Below the pieces are notes generated by a model. It saw only the letters and a program-made list of their open reading frames with translations, ran no database searches and was not told where the DNA came from. Positions 45,525-55,550 of a stretch of 64,000 nt of DNA are shown here, piece after piece (the stretch's first letter is position 1; each line of letters starts with the position of its first letter). The stretch spans positions 50,578,101 to 50,642,100 of the forward strand of contig CM069872.1 of the NCBI GenBank assembly GCA_036172665.1. The letters run 5' to 3'. A program made the position numbers and the translations under genes. The stretch comes from Prosopocoilus inquinatus (taxonomy: Eukaryota; Arthropoda; Insecta; Coleoptera; Lucanidae).

Positions 45525-48500
45525 ATGAAGCAGATCATTAGGCAAGTACATACGTGCGTAACACGATAAGTTTCCTTTAATCAAAATACGTTTCCAGGGC
45601 ATGCAATTCTAATAGAATTTTTAGTAACACTTGCTACCATCAAAGCAGAATCATCTCACAGGCAACAGATGATTATAAAAGAAACGATAATCAAAATACA
45701 TTCAACTACACCAAACATATAGTTGGCATTGGTGCGGCTGCAGCAATACTTGTGGGATATGAATTCATCGGTATTACAAACATTTTCATGGTGAAATTCA
45801 TGGGGATCAGGCATAACAAGAAATCTAAAGATGTGCTTGAAGACAAATCAGCTTTTTGTTAGTCTTTATTAATCATTTACAGGGTGTTTCAGGTTACTTT
45901 CATAACTACTATCAGAGCAAAAAATAGTACAATTACAGTTTCCTGTAATTTTTCTTTCGGTAAGTATTTACAAAGCTACAAGTTAACGTATGAACATGAA
46001 GTTTTACACAAAGCACCATTACATGATATGTTGTCTCGTAACACTATTTTTATTTGGGGCTCGCTGCTAGTTCAGCAGAAAGAAACTATTTAAAAACTCA
46101 CTTGGTTAAACGGCCATATTTGCTTTAGAATGACATTTGACGCGTGTAGTCGCTGATATAACCAACAATTAGAAAAGGATAGAAAACTCGCCGTATCTAT
46201 AACAATTGGTTAGAGAAAGACAATACGTCGATTTTAATTATTTTTTTTTAAACGGGGCGTTTGCCCCAATTAATTCTAAATTAATTTGAATTACACTTAA
46301 TCGTAGAGTACGTCCTCCGAAATTTATAATGTTTGAGCTACTTGTAGCTTTTGTAAATAATTACCTTACAGGAAACTGTAACTGTTTACTACAACTTTAA
46401 TCTTTCAGATGCGTTATTTCTTTTGTTTCTCACTTATAGTATTTCATTTGTTTTCTATTTTGTATGTTTATAAAGCATGGGTGAAATTATTTGATTTTAA
46501 TTCTAAAGTGGATGATTTCAATGTATTTTTGTCATCTCTGAATTTCTAGACCAGTGACGGCTCGTGATGATTTACTGCGGGCGGGAAACAACTGTAGAAG
46601 GGAAAGGTGGGTGTATTTTCGAAATAAATTTGATTTTCTGGGTTTTCCCGATATGGAACCGGAAAGTACAACTTCAATAGAATAGGGCAGGCACACACGC
46701 CCACCTTCCCACCCCGACGAGCCGCCGCTGTTCTAGACGTAGATACCAAATGTATACCTTTGTTTTTCCCCTTCATGTCTCTTAAAAAAATTTATTTTAT
46801 TTTTGTTTCTTTTTTAATATGAATGAAATAAAAATTATTTTTTTCTCATTGCAAAATGAATTAATTCAATAAGCTTGCTCTTGTATATTTATTCTCTTTG
46901 TAACATTCTCTCTGATGTTTCTAATCTTCTCTTCAAAAAACTATTTTCAACAACAAATAAATGATAGTCCTTACAGCATTGATTGACTAAATATTTTGAT
47001 ACTTTCTGAATTATGAAGAATATGTAAAATATTGCATTTCAGAAAGACAAAAGCAAAATGTTTCATTGCAAGCCGAGGTGGAAGCAGGAAGCTTCAAAGC
47101 AACCCTTCCAAGCTATTCCATGGACGAAGTTGCAAAGCACAATACGAAGTAGGAGAATGTACCTTCTTATAACTAAATAAATCAATTTGCCACATATTTG
47201 CTTACAGAGAAAATAAAATATGGGTCACTTTTAAACGGGGGGTCTACGACATTACTAATTTTGTAGCCGATCATCCTGGGGGAGACCAGATTATGATGGC
47301 TGCCGGTAGTGCAACCGATCCATTCTGGTTACTGTACGGTGTTCACAAAACCCCTTCAGTAATGGCCTTGTTAGAATCAATGAGAATAGGTGACGCTTTA
47401 ATTCTAGAAATCAGGTAGTTACTTGGACGTATAATTTCAGGTAATCTATCTGAAGAAGACGCGACTCAATCAACAAAAAATATGTTAGACCCTTACGGCG
47501 AGGACCCTGTAAGACACCCGATATTAAAACCAGCGTCGCAGAAACCGTTCAATGCAGAGCCACCCCCCAGTATCCTGGTGGAGAAATTCGTAACACCAAA
47601 GTAACGTCTGCCTTTTCAAAAATAACCAATGTCTTGCCTGTCTTGTTGCAGTGAGCTTTTTTTTGTCAGGAATCACTTGCCTGTACCGACGGTTGATATT
47701 GCAACGTATGAGCTTGAAATCGAAATCGAAGGCAAGAATAAAACCAAAACGTTGTCGTTTGCCGACATTAAAAAATTACCCAAGCGTCAAGTAACAGCGA
47801 CGATCATGTGTGCTGGGAATAGGCGAAGCGAAATGACCAAAGTAAATGTGCCACGCAAGAAAATTACTATTTGTCTGAACGTTTGCGTTTGTAACAGGTC
47901 AAACCTGTCAAGGGTTTAGATTGGGGGCATGCGGCCACTGGGAACGCCACTTGGGCTGGGGCCAGTCTCAGGGATGTTTTGGAGTTAATGGGGATAAATG
48001 AGGATACTGAGGGATTCAGTCATGTTCAGGTGGGTGTTTGCATTTTATTTAATTTTTTTGTTGTCTCACCCAGTTTATTAGTTTCAAGGTTTAGACACGG
48101 ATACGACTAATACAGCGTACGAAGCTTCAATACCTTTTATTAAAGCACTCGACAAGAGGGGGGATGTAATTTTGGCGTACGAAATGAACGGCGAACCCCT
48201 CCCGAGAGATCATGGCTTTCCAATAAGATTGGTGGCGCCTGGAATTGTAGGCGCAAGAAATGTTAAATGGCTTGGTTAGCACAGCATACGCTTCGCTTTG
48301 AACTGCTCGCATAATTTATTATTGCAGGGAAAATCTTTGTGTCTAGTAAAGAAAGCACTTCGCATTGGCAGCACGGTGATTACAAGGGATTTTCTCCAAG
48401 CGTCGACTGGGACACAGTCGATTGGGATAAGTCGCCAGCGATTCAAGAGTTGCCTGTAATATCCGCTATTTGTAGGCCCTCAGAAGGCAACACCGTTAAA

Positions 48501-48935
48501 GTTGAAAACGGATATATTACAGTGCAAGGTCTTCTTCACCTTTTACAGTCATAATTCAGAAACATAATTTCGAAATGTTTAGGTTACGCATGGTCAGGTG
48601 GTGGGAAACAAATTATTAGGGTCGACGTAACTGCGGATCAGGGAAGTACGTGGCACGTAGCGAATGCAGATTTTCAAGATGCGAGTCCTCCACCACGACA
48701 TTGGGCTTGGACTCTTTGGTCGGTTAAAATACCAGTAAAGCCCGGAACTAAACAGGTATTGCAGAGTATTAGTTCTTGGGGCACGCACTCATGGAAATAA
48801 TTACAGGTGGAAATTTGGGCAAAAGCTGTAGATTCATCATATAACACGCAGCCGGAAGATTTTAAAAATATTTGGAATTTACGTGGGGTTTTAAATAATG
48901 CCTACCATCGTGTTAAAGTTAATTTAAAATGGTAG
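45525..48935 (+). CDS. SUOX: Sulfite oxidase, mitochondrial
   Basis: Eleven coding exons (45525-45553, 45598-45770, 47043-47148, 47208-47389, 47441-47600, 47652-47841, 47898-48029, 48082-48274, 48328-48528, 48583-48755, 48807-48935) give 555 residues. It oxidises sulfite to sulfate in the intermembrane space. The N-terminus has a basic leader and a hydrophobic segment ([16 protein letters not shown]). A cytochrome b5 domain follows with heme ligands in DHPGGDQ and YGVHKTP, then the molybdenum-cofactor domain with the Mo-ligand cysteine in [11 protein letters not shown] and the loop [17 protein letters not shown], and a C-terminal dimer domain. The first two exon borders are the least certain (phase-guided only). 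The 1.3-kb second intron holds a palindromic element. Confidence 0.94.
45910..46395. mobile_element. Palindromic element family 'TACAGTTTCCTGTAA' (copy 4, expanded centre)
   Basis: 'gtacaattacagtttcctgtaa' near 45927 is mirrored by 'ttaccttacaggaaactgtaactg' near 46362, with about 430 bp of unrelated sequence between them. It lies in sulfite oxidase intron 2. A 'tacagggtgtttcagg' transposon-end-like motif sits just before it at 45880. Confidence 0.65.
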
Positions 48936-50528
48936 TAGTTATCCAGCCTTAACTATGTATGTTTACTTGCGTGATAGAGGAGAAGAATAGTATTATGTGG
49001 CTTTACAGAAAAACGAACAGATACTTTTTAGTCTTGTTTTATGAATGTGAAGTGAAGTTTTCTTTGCAATTGAACAAATGTACTGCGCACATTCTATTCT
49101 TGATATAAAGTGTTTTTTCTGTTGGTTGGTATGTTGTTTCATTTTCAATGGCAGACGAAACATAAAATAGATATTTATAAGCTCCTTTATTTAATACAAT
49201 TAATCTAGCAACAATATATTACTAAAGTGATAAGTAAAACTACGTTTGTACACTTGTTTTTACAGAACACAGTATTTACACTACCATCTAAAACGTCTTG
49301 GTTTACATTTATTTACGCACGATCTCCTCCAGCATTTGACAACACTTTTATGTGCAAATTTGAAAAAGAAAAAAAAAACGATAGAAATGAGTGTAATTTT
49401 TTTTGTGATACATGGAATAGATGTGTTGCCAAACATTCTCGTCTATTAGTTTATTCAAAATGGTATTAATTAATTGATTAACTTAATTTTAGCTCTTAAA
49501 ATTAATAATTACAATATATTTCTGCCAATGGGATTCATATACTTTATTTTTTTAAAGTATTTTCTTTAATACTAAATTATACTTAATTCTAATCTTAGTT
49601 TCGTTTACTGTTTACCCACCACATGATAGAATTTAATAATGAATACTTAAGAGTACCGTATAAAAAGAACATGATCGTCTACTCTCATTCAGGAAATGTA
49701 AAATAAAGAAAAGCAAGAAAATAATGGAATTTTTAATTATCGTAGTAACTTTACTGGAAAGATTTAGCGATTGACTGTTTGGTCAATGAAAACTTTACAC
49801 TTTCATATATTAATCGTTGAACATCATCGTGTTCTAATGAACAGAGAGATGAGTTTTTTAAATTAGAAGTGATCTAGTATATGTAGTGATCACTCTGCGT
49901 TTTAAGAATCGAATTCCTGTTGCGCAAATATATTTGAAACCTGTAAGTATATTAAGCAATGTTTAATGAATGTCACGTCTTATTTCACTCTACATCGAAA
50001 AGTGATTGTTACTTTCTAAGAAGTTTTTTAACAAGTGGAATCTCGTTTAAATTTTAATTCAAGAACAAAATCAGTCAGGCAATTATTTTGAAAACAAACC
50101 CCAAATTGAAACTTATTTAATAATGAGTTTTATTTATTATGAAGTCTCTCAGGAGATTATTTATAGTAGAACTTGAGAGTCTATTTATGCCAAAAAAGAT
50201 TTTAATTAACGTTCTTTATACTAGCAAATTAAAAGTTTAATAAAACATGATTGACGCTATAAAATGAGATCATTTGATCATAGTTGCAACTTTTAACATA
50301 TACTTACTACACATGTTTTCTTTATTAGTTCTAAAAATATACACAGTGTAGGAAATATTAGTTAATACGAAAAAGAAAACATGTGATTTACTGAGAATGA
50401 TTCCGAGCTAAAAGTTGCAGTGTTTAAATACTATTTAGTTCAGCGGACTGCTATAATAAAAAGTACTGACGAAGGTAAATGTTTTTCTTTGTAAATTTAT
50501 GGGGTAAAAAATAACAGGATGACTAAAA
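48936..50528. other. Region between converging sulfite oxidase and PRELID1-like genes
   Basis: Likely 3' UTRs of both genes plus AT-rich spacer. I see no ORF or repeat with support. Confidence 0.5.
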
Positions 50529-51530
50529 TTACGACTGGTTCGGATGCAAGGAAGCATATATGGGGGCGGCTTTGGCTTTAGCCAACTCCGAGGCATTCTT
50601 CGCAACGTCTTTCAGCTTGTTCGCAGTCGTTGGTGTGTGAGGTACGCTCATCATGTTTTGTAAAGGAAACATATTTGATAAAACATAGTTGAATCCGCCA
50701 ACCTAGATACATAAAGACTAAACTTAACATTTAAGATTTGAGTTGCATTTTAATAACTTTTTATACTGACTAAACTAAAATCTAAAATGGATGCTGATAA
50801 GTCCAACCTTAATTTTATCATATTGTAAATTATGATTGAGTAATATGATAAATAAACAAATAAATCCAAATAAGCAGTTATCAATGTTCTAACAATGACG
50901 TAATCTCAGATCAATCACATGCAAAACAAATTTTTGTTTAAATACTTACCATTTTTGTACAGTTCTTTTTAAATCGTTCATATCCAAAGGCACATATAGC
51001 CCTACTGAAACCTGTAACTTGCGAATCTATCCACGCTGATCGTATTGCCACGGTATGTCCGGGTTGTAAATCACATTCCTTGTAAATTACTTTTTCAGTT
51101 ACACTCTAAAACGCAGCAGTAACGTAATAACAGTGCTTGATGGCAAAGTTAAAAACTTACCATAACTTTTGTATACCCAAGATTTCTAGTGTACGTAACC
51201 AAAACTTTATTTTTTGGGTCGCAACTAGATTCCTCTACGATGTAAATGTGAGATCCGCTGAAAAACCTTTCGGCCCACTTAGGAATGGCATTCGTTTTGC
51301 TCAACAGTCTTTTGCTAATTAATTTACCGGCTTGTATCTCACGTACGACAGTATCCTCTGTCAGAACATGTTTGCTGAAACCAATCAACTTAAGCACGAA
51401 AGAAAAAAAACCATCATCGTGCACATTCCATCTCTCACCTGTTAGGATTCGGGTATCTTATCCAAAAAGCTTGCGCTACTTGGTCCCAACTAAAATTAAA
51501 AGTTGTTGTGCTTTCATAATACCTTGGCAT
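50529..51530 (-). CDS. PRELID1: PRELI domain protein, PRELID1-like
   Basis: Four exons (51530-51439, 51374-51161, 51105-50950, 50702-50529) join in phase to 211 residues. The PRELI/MSF1 domain fills about residues 1-170. Signatures are [20 protein letters not shown] near the N-terminus, [26 protein letters not shown] and the C-terminal [17 protein letters not shown] helical lysine/alanine-rich tail follows. In yeast and mammals the family, with its small partner Mdm35/TRIAP1, carries phosphatidic acid between mitochondrial membranes for cardiolipin synthesis, so the same role is inferred. The start MPRYYESTT agrees with the conserved domain start, and no upstream extension is needed. A 'ggcaac' motif lies about 245 bases upstream (51777). 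Confidence 0.92.
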
Positions 51531-52178
51531 GGTAATGTTCGCGGTGTGTGCACTCAGCAAGAGTCAATATTAAAATGTAGATGTGAAGGACCAAAGCCCA
51601 TTATCCTGTTATGCAAGTGGCATTGTTAAACTTAGGAAATTTACATCTTCTTGTCTTCGGGAATTTGTGTATTAATACGCTCCTTTCATGTTCAATTTTA
51701 CAATTTCCCGATTCGGTTTTATAACCTTTTTTTTTTTAATAAAAAACAGAACTTGTCACCTGTCCGCGGCGCAAATATGGCAACGTGACAGATATTATGC
51801 GGCTGTTGTGTAATCTCAATTCATTTGTTCTAATTTATTCTAAGAGTTAATTAAAACGAGAATGATTTTCTTACGTTTCCAATAATTATTAATTAAATAA
51901 TTTTTCTGAATTTAAAACTAAAATTGTATTTTAAACTGGAGGTTATGGTTTAGTATTGCCTTTGGTGGTAAGTGAACGGTCAAACTAGTCAGGCTATGCA
52001 CGTGATCACTTTTTCTAATCACTGATTGGCCAGGTGGTTTGGTCCGACAGTTGACTTGACGATTTTATGTAGTTTGACCTTTTTCTAATTTATTTACACA
52101 TCGGCAGGACACGTCAATAAATTATCAAATACTTGAATTAGAAGCTTTAAATTTATTTTTCTTTGCAAAGAAAATTAT

Positions 52179-52290
52179 AACGTTTTCCACTGGCTGCATA
52201 AACATGCACTGAGTGTATCTCCATCTCGGTTCAGCTTTATGTAATAAAACAAGATGGTGATACATTCGATGCACACTGGTGCAATCAGCA
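52179..52290. mobile_element. Palindromic MITE 'GTATCTTCATCTCG' (copy 3)
   Basis: 'tgcactgagtgtatctccatc' is mirrored by 'gatggtgatacattcgatgca'. It is diverged from the copy at 40621-40729. Confidence 0.65.
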
Positions 52291-52602
52291 GATATGAAGG
52301 AAGCTATTAATTGCTTAACGATTTTTCTATTGCTTGGTTCATTTTCTTTTTGAACAAATATTTTCTTTTAGGTTTCTGCGACAACTTTGACTGTTTTTTG
52401 CAAATTGCTTTAATGACCAATTTCGCTGTATAATTTATTTATTATTACTTATTTATTTATTTAGTTTCAAATATCGACAAACTTCGGTTATCCTCGACTC
52501 GGAGCCGTCCTGTCTCTAAGCCGCTACATTTTTTCTCTAGGTACATTTTTAGTTCGTTTTCTAAAGCGTTTTTATTTGTTTCCCATCTTTCTGCAGGTAT
52601 TA

Positions 52603-52797
52603 GGTGCTTTCTTTCGCTCACAAAATCGTGATCCAAACGTGTTTTTATTCAATCAAAAATTCAAGTCAGGTGTTTTGTTGCAACAACTACGAAATTCAGC
52701 TCTGGATCAAGAAATCACAAATTAGTGAAAATCAAAAAAAAAAAGTTAAATAAACTTTTCGAAACACGATTCAAAATTTTAAGCGAAAGAAAGCACC
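52603..52797. mobile_element. Palindromic MITE, 195 bp (copy 2)
   Basis: It starts GGTGCTTTCTTTCGCT and ends with its complement. TATTA flanks it on both sides (52598-52602 and 52798-52802). It is an inverted relative of 1078-1300. Confidence 0.8.
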
Positions 52798-52846
52798 TAT
52801 TACATCGTTTACATCAATTTAATACAGCACCACGGAATATGAGTTT

Positions 52847-52936
52847 TTGGCGAATCTTGAAATGTACCTCGACCGCAATACAAGCTACGCCTTCGGGAAG
52901 CTTAAACTGTGGCTGAGGTACATTTCAAGATTGGTG
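52847..52936. repeat. Short foldback repeat, 90 bp
   Basis: 'ggcgaatcttgaaatgtacc' is mirrored by 'ggtacatttcaagattggtg'. The same ends flank the larger structure at 39297-40420. Confidence 0.7.
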
Positions 52937-53339
52937 AATTTTGACCGCTCGGCATTTGATAGCAAAATTGAATTTTGATTTTTCAATGGTGTGCGTCATT
53001 TATGGTGTGTTTACGGGTTTTTTGAGGTATTGCTGAAATGCTGAACTTTTCAAATCATGAACGCTGATGAACTTACACAAATAGCTGCTTTCTCTTGCTT
53101 AAAACTTTGAATCTGGTTTCGAATAGATTGAATCTGGATTCTATAATTTTCATAGCACAACACCTCAGAAACGAAACATAAGGGCCGAGTTAAGTGAACA
53201 ATAACACTAACACACTCCAACTAAACCCTCTGACCAATCACCAATTGAGAAAAGTGATCACGTGGTTTGGTCTGACCACTTCAACCATTCACTTACCGCA
53301 GCCAAAATTCACGAATCAAATTCTGATAACGATTTATGA

Positions 53340-53640
53340 AAATTAGAAAAATTCTACAAGTAAAAAAAATAGTTGAAGCACTTCTTCTTGTCCGTAGAAA
53401 ATTATCTGAAAAATCCTAATAAAAAAATAACTTCTGTACAACTTTCGTAATTATTTAAAAATAGTTTTGTTAAATTACCGGTATGTAATGTATTTTTTTT
53501 TTATTTTTAATATTACATTACTGGTATCGTTACCGTAACAATTAATTACAGCAATATTAAACTCAAGTGACGACATTTTGTGGCCGAAGTTACCAATTTC
53601 AAATTTGTTACACATTTTTCTAAAAATGCATTTTATGGGG
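53340..53640. repeat. Dispersed repeat shared with 58200-58380
   Basis: 'taaattaccggta', 'ctcaagtg' followed by 'cgacat', and 'gttaccaatt' or 'gttaccagtt' occur in the same order here and in IDE intron 6. It is probably a diverged transposon family. Nothing coding. Confidence 0.5.
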
Positions 53641-53849
53641 ATTCATCGTTGTGGATTTCTGCCAAATATTAAAATACCTTTTTTTTTATTCACTACATAC
53701 CTACTAGAGGGTATGGGATGCGAAAAATGAAAGAAATCAGAAATTCTATCAAATACTTTATAGAAAATGAAAAACATCACGAAAGTTTCAAAAATCGATT
53801 ACCTAAAGACTCTTTCTTTTAATACAGCTAAAACACCAGAATTTGCAGT

Positions 53850-53921
53850 GGTCCCATGGTGTAATGGTTAGCACTCTGGACTCTGAATCCAGCGATCCGA
53901 GTTCAAATCTCGGTGGGACCT
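53850..53921 (+). tRNA. tRNA-Gln (anticodon CTG)
   Basis: 72 nt. The acceptor stem GGTCCCA pairs with TGGGACC, the D-arm region contains TGGTGTAATGGTTAGCA, the anticodon stem CTGGA/TCCAG encloses loop CTCTGAA (anticodon CTG), and the T-arm contains the GTTCAAATC B box. No intron. Confidence 0.96.
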
Positions 53922-54375
53922 TTCTTGAAAACTTTACTTTTTCCGATAATCTTTTTTAAAATTATTTGTTTATAACATTAAATACTGAAAAATAATGTAA
54001 AATTTAAACATGAATGTGCTGAATTATTTTAAGATATCATAGTGATAAATTGATAAGATAACGCTTATCAGCTGAACATTTTTGTTGTATGTTCATATAA
54101 AAGAAGATCACATGTAATTAAATGACAGTATTGTCCACAGTTAATCGTAAATAATAATTGTTTTTATTTAGATTTTTATTATCATTTATTTTACAATCGA
54201 AATTTTAAATACGTTCGGTTGTTATTTTTTTATAATATGGGTCACAACAGGATAATTTGCGATCTGGTAGAAGTAAAAATGGCATTTTAATTTAATAATA
54301 ATAATAATAATATATAATAATACTCTTAAAGCATAACTGAGATGACTTCTATGGTAAAGATCCGTTTACTAACGT

Positions 54376-54448
54376 GCCCGGGTAGCTCAGTCGGTAGAGC
54401 ATTGGACTTTTAATCCAAGGGTCCAGGGTTCAAGTCCCTGCTCGGGCG
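54376..54448 (+). tRNA. tRNA-Lys (anticodon TTT)
   Basis: 73 nt. GCCCGGG pairs with CTCGGGC (one G-T), the D-arm is GCTCAGTCGGTAGAGC, the anticodon stem TTGGA/TCCAA encloses loop CTTTTAA (anticodon TTT), and the T-arm has GGTTCAAGTCC. A TTTTT run, the usual Pol III stop, follows at about 54455. Confidence 0.96.
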
Positions 54449-54869
54449 TATTCTTTTTGTCATTTAATTATTCCACTACTTTTATACCTATTTATAATGT
54501 TTGTTGTTTTTGTTTAAAGGTTCATGAAAAGATACGGAAGTTTAAATGCATGTCGTAACCTACAACACCAAGAAGTTGTCAATTCATGAACTCAAATAAA
54601 TAAACAAATTGTAGCAATCTGAGACGAACGTTTTGTATTACATGACCTACTTTTATCAAAAATTTATTTGAACATATTGTACCTAATTATTAATAACTAA
54701 GATTTAATTAAATTTGTTTTTTCCGATTTTGATCATGTTTCCACGTAACTGTTCGTTTTTTGAAGTACACGGGAAGAAAGAACAGTTCACGTGAAAAACT
54801 TAAATCGGCCATCAACTTGATTAAATTATAATTTATTTTAAAAATGCATCATATCATTTAAACTAACCT

Positions 54870-54974
54870 TCCAAAATTTACAAGCCTTGCTGTTGTCTGA
54901 GCGGTAAGAATTAAACCAATCCTTTAATTCTTCGAATTTCTCCCATATTTTTGAATATATTGTAGTGGAGTCAC
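54870..54974 (-). other. Weak candidate coding exon upstream of IDE, opposite strand
   Basis: The minus strand holds 35 open codons (core IWEKFEELKDWFNSYRSD) between a 'ttttag' acceptor and a 'gttagt' donor. The composition looks protein-like, but no start codon or partner exon fits, and nothing is recognised. The remaining 54449-55550 stretch is the IDE upstream region. Confidence 0.2.
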
Positions 54975-55550
54975 TAAAACTACAATTTGTTAGATAGGTA
55001 CCATAAATAAATCAAATTATAGTAGCATACCTTCTGTTTGACGTTTCTTAATTGCTATCACACACTAACATTTCATTTTAATCGTACATTTTAATATCCG
55101 AATAAACATTAACTGGTTGTGATTGATTTAAAAATTTAAAACAGCAAAAAGAAGGAAGTTTGACGATGTTGACTACCAACCTTAGAGTAAAAAAAATTAC
55201 TACCGCGGATATACTCCGAACTTTTGCCTTATTATTATTACTTATTTAAGTCAATTTGGTAAAAGCCGCACATCAATCACATCACTTTAAAATTCACCAG
55301 TTTCAAGACAGGTCGCAAAATATGTAAATATCAAATGTCAGACAACACAAAGCTGGTGATATTCACCCTACAGATCTGGGTAGTTTGTAAGAGCAGATGT
55401 TGGGAGCACTGCTTCTTTAGGTGATGACAGTTGTGTTGACAGTGATATGGTGTTCTTGCAATTCGTAATTCACGTAATTTCCTAATTTTAATAATTATAT
55501 AGTACTACCAGTACGTGAAGTATTTATATCAAGGTTAGAATCAATTCTGC

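Larger units (their letters stand above)
51958..53306. mobile_element. Region with inverted ends, possible foldback transposon
   Basis: 'ggtggtaagtgaacggtcaa' with 'cacgtgatcactttttct' on the left is mirrored by 'gagaaaagtgatcacgtgg' with 'caaccattcacttaccgc' on the right. The arms are about 90 bp and diverged. The interior carries other MITE copies and no coding sequence. Confidence 0.5.
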
